Part shown: positions 28,989 to 37,696 of the stretch, piece after piece
Numbering within the stretch: the first letter of the stretch is position 1
Layout: each line of letters begins with the position of its first letter
Origin: Sinomonas sp. ASV322
Lineage (GTDB): Bacteria; Actinomycetota; Actinomycetes; Actinomycetales; Micrococcaceae
Assembly (NCBI RefSeq): GCF_030908245.1
Contig: NZ_JAVFJJ010000001.1
Span: forward strand, 524,018-588,017
Reading direction: 5' to 3'
DNA length: 64,000 nucleotides
Notes under the pieces: generated by a model
Databases searched by the model: none
What the model saw: the letters and a program-made list of their open reading frames with translations, nothing else
What the model was told of the DNA's origin: nothing
Program-made: the position numbers and the translations under genes

Positions 28989-29360
28989 TCAGAGGCTCGC
29001 GAGGAGGATGCCCAAGGCGGCCGCGATGAGCGTCGCGGCCAGGGTGCCGACCGCGTTGAGGACGGCGACGCCGGGCCGTCGGGCTTGGATGAGCCGTACC
29101 GTCTCGACGCTCGCCGTGCTGAAGGTCGTGTAGCCGCCGAGGAAGCCCGTCCCGACGATCGCCTGCAGCTCGAGTGGCGCACCATGGGTGAGCGCTCCCG
29201 CGATGAGCCCCAAGAGGAACGATCCCGTGACATTGATGGTGATCGTGCCGAGCGGCAGCGCTGTGCGGGCCTTCGAGCGGACGAGCCCGTCGAGCACGAA
29301 TCGCGCCCCGGCGCCGACACCCCCGGCCACGCCGAGCAGGACGACCGTCACGGGGTTCAC
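28989..29360 (-). CDS. crcB: Fluoride efflux channel Fluc/CrcB (copy 2)
   Basis: A 123-residue, four-helix membrane protein of the Fluc family, which exports fluoride as a dual-topology dimer. Key segments are GGVGAGARFVLDGLV (helix 1), the Asn-containing TITINVTGSFLLGLI, and GTGFLGGYTTFSTASVETVRL, which carries the Na+-site and the paired Phe/Thr region. The ATG overlaps the stop of the first copy by four bases. Two adjacent crcB genes suggest a heterodimer. Confidence 0.93.
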   Translation of the reverse strand: MNPVTVVLLGVAGGVGAGARFVLDGLVRSKARTALPLGTITINVTGSFLLGLIAGALTHGAPLELQAIVGTGFLGGYTTFSTASVETVRLIQARRPGVAVLNAVGTLAATLIAAALGILLASL

Positions 29361-29854
29361 CGGGCGCCCCTCGCGTGGTGGTAGGCCGCAGCCCAGATAC
29401 CGAGCGCGCTGGCCAGCGTCCCGCCGAGCACGGTCGCCGCGAGGTAGCCGACCCCTTCGGCGCCGCGACCCGCGGCGAAGAGCTTCACGGACTCGACCGC
29501 GAACGTGCTGTACGTCGTGAACGCGCCGATGAAGCCCGTCCCGATCAGGAGGCGCAGGACGCGCAGCCCGCCCTCGTCGGGACCCCGCCGGGCGAGCGCC
29601 TCAAGGAGGATCCCGAGCACAAAGGCCCCCGCGAGGTTGATGACGAGCGTGGGCAGCGGCCAGCCGTCCGGTGTCGGCACCGCGATCCCGAGCCAATAGC
29701 GGCACAGCGCTCCGGCGATTCCGCCCCCGACGACGATGAGGATGTGGCGGGGATTCAGGTGCACAGGACGGTGCGCGGGGCGCACCCCCAGAGTGCCCTC
29801 GTCGGCGTCCCGTCGGCCGTGCGGAACGGCGGTCGCTTTCTCAGTGGGTTCCAC
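29357..29854 (-). CDS. crcB: Fluoride efflux channel Fluc/CrcB (copy 1)
   Basis: A 165-residue partner of the downstream Fluc gene. Core: GGGIAGALCRYWLGIA, LVINLAGAFVLGILLEAL and GTGFIGAFTTYSTFAVESVKL. The first 40 residues are hydrophilic and unusual for the family (125 residues typical), so the GTG start at 29854 could be too far upstream; an internal start near the HLNPRHILIVVGG stretch is possible. The gene overlaps uspA by 14 bases upstream. No fluoride riboswitch was recognised. Confidence 0.9.
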   Translation of the reverse strand: MEPTEKATAVPHGRRDADEGTLGVRPAHRPVHLNPRHILIVVGGGIAGALCRYWLGIAVPTPDGWPLPTLVINLAGAFVLGILLEALARRGPDEGGLRVLRLLIGTGFIGAFTTYSTFAVESVKLFAAGRGAEGVGYLAATVLGGTLASALGIWAAAYHHARGAR

Positions 29855-30401
29855 GACCGTCTCCCCGCGTGACGCCGGCGTTTGGCCGGAGGGGCACGAC
29901 GACGACGGGCCGGTCCTGCTGATGGGACAGGCGCGCGGCTACCGAGCCCGCAAGGCGTTCTTCCAGCCGATGGGCCAGGCCGCCCTCGCGCGCGCCGACG
30001 ACGATCGCGGAGGCGCCGAGCTCGTCGGCGAGGGCCGCGAGGGCGTGCGCGGGATCGCCCGTGGGGACGACGAGGCGCCACTCGACGCCTGCGTCCGCGA
30101 GTTCGGTACGGAGGACGTCGGTGAGCTCTGAGCGGACCTGGGCGTCGTCGTCGTCCGCATCGGAGTCGATCGGCACGACGGCGACGCGGCCGGCCGGCTC
30201 GGCCTCCTGGATCGAAGTCGGATCGGCGTAGGCGAACACAAGGTCGACGCCGAGTCCGTGCGCGAGGTCCACGGCGCGGTGCACGACGGCGAGGCCCTGA
30301 CCGGGGACGACGCCAACGACAATTGGGCCGGAGAGGCGCCGCGGAGTGTACCCAGAGCGGGCCGTGGGCTGGTCATCCTCGCGGCGGTGCGCGTGAGTCA
30401 C
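29841..30401 (-). CDS. Universal stress protein (UspA family)
   Basis: A 186-residue single-domain Usp. GTG start at 30401, directly after a strong GGAGGA site; a longer reading has no support. The fold is visible as IVVGVVPGQGLAVVHRAVDLA, VDLVFAYADP, DPAHALAALADELGASAIVVGAREGG and SVAARLSHQQDRPVVVVPL. The ATP-binding motif G-x2-G-x9-G(S/T) is close to canonical here (GAREGGLAHRLEERLAGS). It overlaps the first crcB gene by 14 bases, which hints at cotranscription with fluoride export. Confidence 0.9.
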   Translation of the reverse strand: MTHAHRREDDQPTARSGYTPRRLSGPIVVGVVPGQGLAVVHRAVDLAHGLGVDLVFAYADPTSIQEAEPAGRVAVVPIDSDADDDDAQVRSELTDVLRTELADAGVEWRLVVPTGDPAHALAALADELGASAIVVGAREGGLAHRLEERLAGSVAARLSHQQDRPVVVVPLRPNAGVTRGDGRGTH

Positions 30402-30668
30402 TGGCTCCTCCTTGACTGGACGCCATTCTTGGCTGGACCGGCAGTCCATCGGCGACAAGGGTAGGAACCATCGGCCGTGCGGCGGTTCGGAGGCCCCTTC
30501 AAGGCGTCCCGGCGGGATCCATCGCCGTGACCAGACCATACAACGCGGGCCGCGACGCGTCCATTCTGACTCCTCACGAGCGTGGTACTGTCAGGGCCTC
30601 CCCCGCGCGTGCCGCCATCCACTAGCGTCGAAACCGACCCCCACGCCCATCGATCCAGGGAGACACCC

Positions 30669-31712
30669 TTGCTCACGGTCAACGCCTACGCCGCTGTGTC
30701 CGCAACCGCCCCGCTCGAACCCGTCACCATCACGCGCCGGAACGTCGGGCCGAAGGATGTGCTCATCGACATCAGGTACGCCGGCATCTGCCACTCCGAC
30801 ATCCACACCGTGCGCGAGGACTGGGGTCCGCTTCGGCACCCCCTCGTGGTCGGCCACGAGATCGTCGGAATCGTCGCCGAGGTGGGCTCGGAGGTGACAC
30901 GTCACGCCGTCGGCGACCGCGTCGGTGTCGGCTGCCTCGTGAACTCGTGCCGGACGTGCGAGAACTGCCTCGACGGCGAAGAGCAGTACTGCCTCAACGG
31001 CAACACCGGCACCTACGGGAGTGTCGACGCCGACGGGACCATCACCCAGGGAGGCTATTCGACGCATGTCGTGGTGGATGAGGACTTCGTGCTCAGGGTG
31101 CCCGAGTCCCTCGACTTCACCGCCGCGGCCCCACTCCTGTGCGCCGGGATCACGACGTACTCGCCCCTGCAGCACTGGAACGCGGGCCCCGGCAAGAAGG
31201 TCGCCGTCGTCGGCATGGGCGGCCTCGGGCACATGGCCGTCAAGCTCGCCCACGCCATGGGTGCTGAGGTCACCGTGCTCTCGCGCACGCTGTCGAAGAA
31301 GGACGACGGCCTGAGGCTCGGTGCCGATCACTACTACGCGACCGAGGACCCCGAGACGTTCGTGGCACTCAAGAACGGCTTCGACCTCATCGTCAACACC
31401 GTCTCGGCGCCGATCGACCTCGACGCCTACCTGAGCCTCCTGCGCCGCAACGGGACGATGGTCAATGTCGGCGCCCCCGCGGAGCCGCTTCCGCTCAGGG
31501 TCTTCAGCCTGTTCGGCAACCGGCGGTCCTTCGCCGGCTCGGGCATCGGCGGGATCCGCGAGACCCAGGAGATGCTCGACTTCTGCGCGGAGCACGGCAT
31601 CCTGCCCGAGACCGAGCTCATCGAAGCGTCGCAGATCAACGATGCGTGGAAGCGAGTCCTCGACTCGGACGTCCGCTACCGCTTCGTCATCGACGCGGCG
31701 ACGTTCGCCTGA
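30669..31712 (+). CDS. Zinc-dependent NAD(P) alcohol dehydrogenase (cinnamyl-alcohol type)
   Basis: A 347-residue medium-chain dehydrogenase that interconverts alcohols and aldehydes. Start TTG 30669, after CAGGGAGA; an upstream frame extension lacks a ribosome site. The catalytic zinc site shows [12 protein letters not shown] (Cys and His) and GHEIVG; the structural zinc site is [15 protein letters not shown]. The Rossmann motif is [19 protein letters not shown]. The [17 protein letters not shown] segment and C-terminal [17 protein letters not shown] are typical of the YahK/CAD subgroup, usually NADPH-dependent. Confidence 0.93.
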   Translation: MLTVNAYAAVSATAPLEPVTITRRNVGPKDVLIDIRYAGICHSDIHTVREDWGPLRHPLVVGHEIVGIVAEVGSEVTRHAVGDRVGVGCLVNSCRTCENCLDGEEQYCLNGNTGTYGSVDADGTITQGGYSTHVVVDEDFVLRVPESLDFTAAAPLLCAGITTYSPLQHWNAGPGKKVAVVGMGGLGHMAVKLAHAMGAEVTVLSRTLSKKDDGLRLGADHYYATEDPETFVALKNGFDLIVNTVSAPIDLDAYLSLLRRNGTMVNVGAPAEPLPLRVFSLFGNRRSFAGSGIGGIRETQEMLDFCAEHGILPETELIEASQINDAWKRVLDSDVRYRFVIDAATFA

Positions 31713-31821
31713 CACGCGTCACGCCGGGTCGCGAATGGCGCCCCGGCGTGACCCGTCCGGAATACTTGACGCTCGGGCGCCGTTGCGCCAGCTGAAAGCG
31801 ATCCACACGAGGAGCACACGC

Positions 31822-32082
31822 ATGCACGAGTTCACCCCTGCCGACGGCACCATCACGATGTTCTCGACGACCTGGTGCGGCTACTGCACCCGGCTCAAGA
31901 AGCAGCTCGACGCGCAGGGCATCGGCTATGCGGAAGTGAACATCGAAGAGGTCGCGGGCACGGCGGAACTCGTCGAGACGCTCAACGGCGGCAATCGCAC
32001 CGTCCCGACGGTGATCTTCCCCGACGGCACGGCAGTGACCAACCCCTCCGCGGCGCAGGTTCGCGAGAAGCTCGGGGTCTGA
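31822..32082 (+). CDS. Mycoredoxin / glutaredoxin-like protein
   Basis: An 86-residue thioredoxin-fold protein. The active site TTWCGYCTRLKKQL (Cys at about 19 and 22), the cis-Pro segment NRTVPTVIFPDGT and the end NPSAAQVREKLG fit Mrx1, which reduces mycothiol mixed disulfides in actinobacteria. The ATG at 31822 follows a GAGGAG site. It is convergent with the molybdopterin oxidoreductase gene; a hairpin between two repeat arrays separates them. Confidence 0.92.
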   Translation: MHEFTPADGTITMFSTTWCGYCTRLKKQLDAQGIGYAEVNIEEVAGTAELVETLNGGNRTVPTVIFPDGTAVTNPSAAQVREKLGV

Positions 32083-32087
32083 CGGCC

Positions 32088-32207
32088 CCGCCGAGATCGG
32101 GGCGCCTGCCGCCGAGATCGGGGCGCCTGCCGCCGAGATCGGGGCGCCTGCCGCCGAAGTCGGGGCGCCTGCCGCCGAGGTCGGGGCGCTTGCCGCCGAG
32201 ATCGGCC
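32088..32207. repeat. 21-bp direct repeat array A (five full copies plus a partial)
   Basis: Units start at 32088, 32109, 32130, 32151 and 32172, with a 15-base partial copy at 32193. The unit reads CCGCCGAGATCGGGG then CGCCTG; copies 4 and 5 carry one or two substitutions (AAGTC, AGGTC, CTTG). There are no spacers. It begins five bases after the mycoredoxin stop. The unit is about 15/21 identical to the reverse complement of array B. Confidence 0.92.
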
Positions 32208-32219
32208 ATTCCGCACGCA

Positions 32220-32265
32220 CGACGACGGCTGGCGCCTTCCACGCGGAAAGCGCCAGCCGTCGTCG
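32220..32265. terminator. Perfect 16-bp hairpin between two convergent genes and two repeat arrays
   Basis: Stem 32220-32235 pairs with 32250-32265 without mismatch. Inside, TTCC/GGAA (32237-32240 with 32245-32248) adds four pairs and closes on an ACGC loop. It works on either strand, so it can end both the mycoredoxin and the oxidoreductase transcripts. No T-run is present. Confidence 0.75.
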
Positions 32266-32276
32266 AACACGGCAGA

Positions 32277-32478
32277 CCCGACCTCAGCGCCACGCCACCC
32301 GACCTCAGCGCCACGCCGCCCGACCTCAGCGCCACGCCACCCGACCTCAGCGCCACGCCACCCGACCTCAGCGCCACGCCGCCCGACCTCAGCGCCACGC
32401 CACCCGACCTCAGCGCCACACCGCCCGACCTCAGCGCCACGCCACCCGACCTCAGCGCCACACCGCCCGACCTCAGCG
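32277..32478. repeat. 21-bp direct repeat array B (nine full copies plus a partial)
   Basis: Units start every 21 bases from 32277 to 32445, with a partial tenth at 32466. The unit reads CCCGACCTCAGCGCC then ACGCCA, with alternation of ACGCCA, ACGCCG and ACACCG between copies. It ends at the stop codon of the oxidoreductase gene (32479-32481), whose last bases still resemble the unit. It has no spacers and is not a CRISPR. Confidence 0.92.
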
Positions 32479-34779
32479 TCAGTGAGCGGCGAATGCCCGC
32501 TCAAGGCGCACGACGACGGACTTCGACGCGGGCGTGTTGCTCACCTCGGCCGTCGACTCGAGCGGGACGAGGACGTTCGCCTCAGGGAAATACGTCGCGA
32601 CGCAGCCTCGCGCCGTCGGGTACGAGACAATCCGCAGCCCGGGCAGGGTGCGATCCACGCCGTCGGCCGCTTCGCTGTGGACGTCCACGTGCTCGCCGTC
32701 GCCGAAGCCCAACTCCGCCAGATCCTCCGGATTCACGAACAGCACGTGCCGGCCCTTGTGGATGCCGCGGTAGCGGTCGTTGAGGCCATACATCGTCGTG
32801 TTGAACTGGTCGTGCGACCGGACCGACTGCAGGAGCAGCCGGCCCTCCGGGACCCGGATGGTCTCGAGCTCGTTGACCGTGAGCTTGGCCCTCCCGCTCG
32901 ACGTCGGGAAGCGGCGTTCGTCCCGCGGCGGATGGGCCAAGACGAATCCGCCGGGCTGACGGATGCGCACGTTGTAGTCCTCGCACCCGGGACACACGTG
33001 GGCGATATGCTCGCGAATCGCGTCGTAGTCGTGCTCGAAGCCGGCCCAGTCGACCGGGTGGCCTGGCCCGAGGACGGCCCGCGCGAGACGGCTCACGATG
33101 GCCACCTCGGACAGCGCCCTGTCTGAGACCGGCTCGACGCGTCCGGCCGAGGGATGCACGGCGCATACGGTGTCCTCGACGCTCACGAACTGCGGGCCCG
33201 ACTCCTGGCGGTCGATCTCTGTGCGGCCCAGCGTCGGGAGGATCAAGGCCTCCTCCCCCACGAACGCGTGGGTCCGGTTGAGTTTCGTCGAGATGCTCAC
33301 GCTCAGCCGGGCGCCCATCAGGGCGGGCTCGGCCACGGCCGTGTCCGAGATCGCAGAGACGAGGTTCCCGCCGAGCGCGACGAACGCCTTGACTTTTCCG
33401 TCCCGCAGCGCCTGGATGCTCTGCACGGCGTCGAAGCCCGGCTCGCGAGGCGGGTCGAAGCCGAACTCGCGCTGAATTGCGTCAAGGAACGACGGCGGCA
33501 TCTTCTCCCAGATGCCCATCGTCCGGTCGCCCTGCACGTTGCTGTGCCCGCGGATCGGCGAGGGCCCGGCGCCGGGCTTGCCGATGTTCCCACGCAGCAG
33601 CAGGAGGTTCACGATCTCCTTGATCGTCGGGACGGCCTTCTTGTGCTGGGTGAGGCCCATGGCCCACGTGATGATGACGCGGTCCGCCGCGAGATAGCGC
33701 CGCGCGAGCTCGTCGATCTCCGCGTCGGCGAGCCCCGTCGCGGCCCGGACCTCGTCGTCGTCGAGCGCCGCGATGTGGGCGGCGAACGCGTCGAGGCCTT
33801 CGCAGTGCTCGCGCAGGAAGGGGTGGTCGAGGACCGTCCCGGGGGAAGCGGCCTCGGCGGCGAGCACGCGCTTCGAGAGCGCCTGCAGGAGCGCCATGTC
33901 CCCCGCGAGGCGAATCTGCAGGAACTGGTCCGCGAGGTCAGTGCCGTGGCCCACGAGGCCCCGCGGGCGCTGTGGGTTCTTGAAGTTGATGAGCCCGGCC
34001 TCGGGCAGCGGATTCACCGCGACGATCTGGGCCCCCGCGAGCTTGGCCTCCTCGAGCGCGGTCAGCATGCGCGGATGGCACGTGCCCGGGTTCTGGCCCA
34101 TGATGATGATCAGGTCGGCCTTCGCGAAGTCCGTATAGGAGACGGCGCTCTTGCCGACGCCGATCGTCTCCCCCATCGCCGCGCCCGTGGATTCGTGGCA
34201 CATGTTCGAGCAGTCGGGCAGGTTGTTGGTGCCGAAGGCGCGCACGAAGAGCTGGTACGCGAACGCCGCTTCGTTGCTGGTGCGGCCGCTCGTGTAGAAC
34301 GTGGCCTCGTTGGGCGATTCGAGGGCCTTGAGCTCGCGGGCAATGATCGCGAACGCGTCGTCCCACGTCACGGGCCGATAGTGGTCGCTCCCAGCGGGCT
34401 TGTAGACGGGCTCGACGATCCGCCCCTGCTGCCCGAGCCAATACTCGGTGCGCTCCCGCAGCTCGCTCACCGGGTGCTGGGCCCAGAAGCTGCTCTCGAT
34501 GCGCAGCGGCTCGGCCTCCCACGTGACGGCCTTGGCCCCGTTCTCGCAGAACTCGGCGACCTTGCGGTCGGGCGGGTCCGGCCACGCGCAGCTCATGCAG
34601 TCGAAGCCGTCCCTCTGGTTCATGTTCGCGAGCGTGACGGCGGCGCGAGCGGCTCCCATGCGGCCGAGCGCCTTGGGGATGGTCTCGGTGAGGCTCGGCA
34701 GCCCCGCAGCGCTGCGAAGAGGCGGGACGACGCTCAGCTCGGCGTCGGTGACGTCCTGGATGATGGGCTTCTTGACCAT
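32479..34779 (-). CDS. FdhF/YdeP family molybdopterin oxidoreductase
   Basis: A 766-residue relative of formate dehydrogenase alpha chains. An N-terminal iron-sulfur-type segment FDCMSCAWPDPPDRKVAEFC (about 59-78) is followed by the molybdopterin domains: YTSGRTSNEAAFAYQLF, the active-site region NNLPDCSNMCHESTG (about 190-204), GQNPGTCHPRML, and the C-terminal dinucleotide-binding domain (SVRSHDQFNTTMYGLNDRYRG). In E. coli YdeP is linked to acid resistance; the substrate is not known. No fdhD or electron-transfer subunit is nearby. The stop codon abuts a 21-bp repeat array. Confidence 0.9.
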   Translation of the reverse strand: MVKKPIIQDVTDAELSVVPPLRSAAGLPSLTETIPKALGRMGAARAAVTLANMNQRDGFDCMSCAWPDPPDRKVAEFCENGAKAVTWEAEPLRIESSFWAQHPVSELRERTEYWLGQQGRIVEPVYKPAGSDHYRPVTWDDAFAIIARELKALESPNEATFYTSGRTSNEAAFAYQLFVRAFGTNNLPDCSNMCHESTGAAMGETIGVGKSAVSYTDFAKADLIIIMGQNPGTCHPRMLTALEEAKLAGAQIVAVNPLPEAGLINFKNPQRPRGLVGHGTDLADQFLQIRLAGDMALLQALSKRVLAAEAASPGTVLDHPFLREHCEGLDAFAAHIAALDDDEVRAATGLADAEIDELARRYLAADRVIITWAMGLTQHKKAVPTIKEIVNLLLLRGNIGKPGAGPSPIRGHSNVQGDRTMGIWEKMPPSFLDAIQREFGFDPPREPGFDAVQSIQALRDGKVKAFVALGGNLVSAISDTAVAEPALMGARLSVSISTKLNRTHAFVGEEALILPTLGRTEIDRQESGPQFVSVEDTVCAVHPSAGRVEPVSDRALSEVAIVSRLARAVLGPGHPVDWAGFEHDYDAIREHIAHVCPGCEDYNVRIRQPGGFVLAHPPRDERRFPTSSGRAKLTVNELETIRVPEGRLLLQSVRSHDQFNTTMYGLNDRYRGIHKGRHVLFVNPEDLAELGFGDGEHVDVHSEAADGVDRTLPGLRIVSYPTARGCVATYFPEANVLVPLESTAEVSNTPASKSVVVRLERAFAAH

Positions 34780-34900
34780 GCCGGTGAAGAACCTTCCCGG
34801 GGCCTGGGGCGGGCCCCGTCATCCTCCGGTCTAGCACCGGCAGACCCGGCACGGCAACGGGTCCCACGAGGCCGCGCCCGGCTTCGCTGCCAAGAGCTGG

Positions 34901-35491
34901 TCAGATCTCCAGATCGCCGCGGTGCTCGCCGTAGAAGTCGGACTGCCGGCGCATGAGTTCACCCATCGTCGTCGACCGGTCCACTCCATACACGGTGCCG
35001 GGAAAGTCGAGCCCCCGCTGGATCTCCCAAATGCGGTCGTGCTGATCCGGCGGAAGGATCGACGCCGGATCGCCGACGGCCACCCAGCCGATGGGCACCA
35101 CCGCACCCGGCTCAAGCCGCGTGTTCACCTGGACGACGGCGTTGATCCTCACCTCAGAGCCCTTCCCGACCACGCTCCCCGGGAACAGCGAGGCGCCCGT
35201 GGCGATGAACACTTCATCGCCGACGTCGGCCCCATTCACGTGCGTGTGGGGGCCGACCATGCAGCTGTCCCCGATCCGTGCAGGATGCTTCGCCCGGCCG
35301 CGCACCAAGGCGTTTTCCATGACGATCGAGTTCTCCCCGACGGTGACTTCGCCGTCCTCCGCCGTCAGCACGGCGCCGTGAAGGATCCGTGCGCCGTCCG
35401 CGACGGTGACGTCTCCGATCAGGACGGCGGTCGGCGCGACGTACGCGCCCGCGTGAACGTTCGGACTTGCTCCGCGGTGGGTGACGAGCAC
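34901..35491 (-). CDS. Gamma-class carbonic anhydrase family / hexapeptide acyltransferase-like protein
   Basis: A 196-residue left-handed beta-helix protein. Hexapeptide repeats run from about residue 16 to 140 (AYVAPTAVLIGDVTVADGAR, SIVMENALVRG, ADVGDEVFIATGASLFPGS). Potential metal-binding His residues are in HGAVL, RAKHPARIG and GPHTHVNGA. Many of these proteins lack measured anhydrase activity, so the catalytic role is uncertain. The C-terminal helix DRIWEIQRGLDFPGTVYGVD is an extension seen in actinobacterial members. Confidence 0.85.
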   Translation of the reverse strand: MLVTHRGASPNVHAGAYVAPTAVLIGDVTVADGARILHGAVLTAEDGEVTVGENSIVMENALVRGRAKHPARIGDSCMVGPHTHVNGADVGDEVFIATGASLFPGSVVGKGSEVRINAVVQVNTRLEPGAVVPIGWVAVGDPASILPPDQHDRIWEIQRGLDFPGTVYGVDRSTTMGELMRRQSDFYGEHRGDLEI

Positions 35492-35528
35492 CGGGTCCCC
35501 TTTCTGTCGTGCGGGCTGCGGCCCATGG

Positions 35529-36260
35529 CTACGCGAGCGCGCCGTGCTCGCGGTACATCGCGAGAAGGGCCGCCTCGACGTCGTCGACCGTCAGGCCAGG
35601 CACGAGCTCGTCCGCGGCACCGGCCGTCGAAGGCTCGAACGGCAGCTCGAGCGCGCGATAGACGTCGGTGAGCACCGCGCGCACCGGCGCGGCGTCGCTC
35701 ACGACGATGACCGACGAGAACAGCCACGCCCCGGCGACCACGCGCTGAGCCGTGCCGACGAGCTTGACGAGCGCCGTCGTCGTCGACCGCTCGCCCGGCA
35801 CGCCGTGCACGCTGTACTCTCCGGGGCAGTATTCGCCCGGAATCTCGCCGACGCGCGCATCCACGCCGAGCGTGCGGAGCGCACCGGCGTAGAGCTCGCC
35901 GAACACCTCGAAGCGGTGCCGGTGGCCCACCATGGCCTCGCGCGCGGGCTCGATGTGGTCGACGATGAGCGTGCCCTCGTGGTACGCCGCGGCTCGCCCT
36001 CCGGCCTTCCGGACGACCGGCACGAAGCCGCCCGCCAGCGACGCCGCCTCGGCCGCCGCGAACCCGGGCAAGCGCGTGTCACGCTGGCCGAACGCCATCG
36101 TGGGCCGCGGGCGATACAGCCGAAGCGTCGGCCCGCGCACGCCGCGCTTGACCTCGTCGAGGAGCTCGGCCGCGCGGGCGAGCTGTGCTGCTGGGTCCTG
36201 ACCGTCCCGGTCCTCGATGAGGGCAAGCCGGGCGGTCTCGCCGTCATTCCATTCGGTCAT
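35529..36260 (-). CDS. Lipoate-protein ligase A family protein
   Basis: A 243-residue BPL/LplA fold protein. The start is ATG 36260 (MTEWNDGETARLAL). Motifs: LRLYRPRPTMAFGQRD (substrate loop), PVVRKAGGRAAAYHEGTLI (the RxxGG-A site), and KLVGTAQRVVAGAW, in which the Lys corresponds to the lipoyl-AMP-binding lysine of LplA. It may attach lipoate or octanoate to E2 subunits, or act as an amidotransferase of the LipL type. It starts 3 bases after the thioesterase gene ends, so they share a transcript. Confidence 0.85.
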   Translation of the reverse strand: MTEWNDGETARLALIEDRDGQDPAAQLARAAELLDEVKRGVRGPTLRLYRPRPTMAFGQRDTRLPGFAAAEAASLAGGFVPVVRKAGGRAAAYHEGTLIVDHIEPAREAMVGHRHRFEVFGELYAGALRTLGVDARVGEIPGEYCPGEYSVHGVPGERSTTTALVKLVGTAQRVVAGAWLFSSVIVVSDAAPVRAVLTDVYRALELPFEPSTAGAADELVPGLTVDDVEAALLAMYREHGALA

Positions 36261-36262
36261 GC

Positions 36263-37081
36263 CTACGTCCTGCGGATGGTGAGGATCTGCTCCGCGCGGC
36301 CGAAGGGGCCCTCGGAGTCGTGCAGGACGGAGGACGTGAGCCCGATGCCGTCGGCGCCGAACGTCACGGCGTTGTCGATCCCGAGCCATTCGCCCGCCGG
36401 TTCGCGGTAGAGGTGGATCTGGAGGTCGACATTCGGGAACGCCCAGCTGTTCGGCCCTGGCGGCACACGCGTCGCAATGCCGTTGGCGGTGTCCACGAGG
36501 CCCATGAGGCGGACCCAGTCTGCGCTCTCGACGCCGTCAATGAGCGCGTAGGGGGTGTGAATCCATACCGTGCCGCTGCCAGAACGGTGGTGGGGCGCCT
36601 GGTACATCTTGAGGGAGCGGATGTAGCCGCCGGGCCATTCGGTCGTGCCGTCCCACCGCTCGCAGTCTTCGATCGGCGGGATCAGCGGGTCTTCGAAGGC
36701 CGCGACGGCCGACGTGTCGCTCTGGATGAGCCGCCAGGCCGTCGCACGAATCGCCACGCGGCCCTTGGCTGAGAGCTCCGACTGGATGAGCTCGATCGTG
36801 CGGCCCGGACGGAGTGTCGTCGTGGCAATCTCGCACTCGCCCGCATGGATGAGCCCGAGGATCTCGTAGCTGATGCGGGCGATCCGCATCCCCTCGCGGG
36901 GCTCGTGGCGCTCAAGCGCGTGGGCGAGGAGGCCCGACGCCGGGGCCATGTGCTGCTCGCGCTCATTCCATGCACCCTGGGCATGGATCGTCGAACGGAA
37001 GCGGCCGCCGCCGAGGTCTTGGTAGTAGAAGTCGCCCTGGGCGAGCTCCAACGGCTCGATCCTCTGCTGCGTCTCGGTCAC
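36263..37081 (-). CDS. Acyl-CoA thioesterase-like protein (double hotdog, 4HBT_3 type)
   Basis: A 272-residue protein with two tandem hotdog halves, as in TesB-like thioesterases. First half: GRFRSTIHAQGAWNEREQHMAPASGLLAHALE and the SYEILGLIHAGECEIATTTL strand. Second half: HTPYALIDGVESADWVRLMGLVD and LQIHLYREPAGEWLGIDNAV, followed by GIGLTSSVLHDSEGPFGRAEQIL, a standard TesB-like ending. The substrate is unknown. Its ATG overlaps the stop of the DedA-like gene by four bases. Confidence 0.85.
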   Translation of the reverse strand: MTETQQRIEPLELAQGDFYYQDLGGGRFRSTIHAQGAWNEREQHMAPASGLLAHALERHEPREGMRIARISYEILGLIHAGECEIATTTLRPGRTIELIQSELSAKGRVAIRATAWRLIQSDTSAVAAFEDPLIPPIEDCERWDGTTEWPGGYIRSLKMYQAPHHRSGSGTVWIHTPYALIDGVESADWVRLMGLVDTANGIATRVPPGPNSWAFPNVDLQIHLYREPAGEWLGIDNAVTFGADGIGLTSSVLHDSEGPFGRAEQILTIRRT

Positions 37082-37614
37082 GCGCTCTTCCCTTCCTCCG
37101 GCGCAGCGTCATCGCGCGCACCGTCCACCCTAGCCGCTGCCGCGCCGAGGACGGCGCGCCGACGGCGGCGCGCGAAGAGCACCCGGACGACGACGGCGGA
37201 GCACGCGACGGCGACGACGGCCCAGGCCCACGGCGAGGCGGCTGCCTGCTCGACGAGAAGGTCGACGGCGGCGAGGCCCACCGTCGCGTAAAGGACCGCC
37301 CACACGAGCGAGCCCACCGCCGTCGCCGGAATGTAGTACCGCAGGCTCATCCGGCCCGCACCCGCGGCGAGGTTCACGGCTGTCTGGAGGCCGACAGTCA
37401 CGAACGTCAGGACGATCGCGAGCGGGCCCCATCGGTCGATGAGCCGCCGCGCGCCGTCGAGCCTCGAAGGATCCCAGCGCGCCGCAAGCCTCGTCCTCCC
37501 GTAGCCTGCGGCCAGGGCACGGCCGAGCCAATAGGTTCCGTTGGTGCGGAGGAACACGATGGCGAAGAGGGCCGCGACCGCCGTCTCGAAGGGCAGCGCA
37601 CGGAGCTGGTCCAC
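37078..37614 (-). CDS. DedA/VTT-domain membrane protein
   Basis: A 178-residue membrane protein of the SNARE-associated/DedA group, proposed to act as lipid scramblases or flippases. I start it at GTG 37614, which sits right after a very strong GGAGGGGAGG site; an upstream TTG (37653) would add 13 residues. Features: ALFAIVFLRTNGTYWLGRAL, the family block FVTVGLQTAVNLAAGAGRM (re-entrant GxxR region) and a final helix WAWAVVAVACSAVVVRVLFA. Shorter than E. coli DedA (219). Confidence 0.78.
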   Translation of the reverse strand: MDQLRALPFETAVAALFAIVFLRTNGTYWLGRALAAGYGRTRLAARWDPSRLDGARRLIDRWGPLAIVLTFVTVGLQTAVNLAAGAGRMSLRYYIPATAVGSLVWAVLYATVGLAAVDLLVEQAAASPWAWAVVAVACSAVVVRVLFARRRRRAVLGAAAARVDGARDDAAPEEGKSA

Positions 37615-37696
37615 GTCCCTCCCCTCCAATTTCGGCACGTCAAGGTGACTCAATTCGCCAGCTTACCCCGATGGTTGCTCGTTCACGTTCCGGCAG

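Noticed and set aside
30402..30668. A fluoride (crcB) riboswitch upstream of uspA-crcB-crcB
   Set aside because: No recognisable pseudoknot core on the minus strand; the gap looks like ordinary divergent promoter DNA.
32088..32478. Regular 21-bp repeats as a CRISPR array
   Set aside because: Units are contiguous with no spacers, and no cas genes are nearby.
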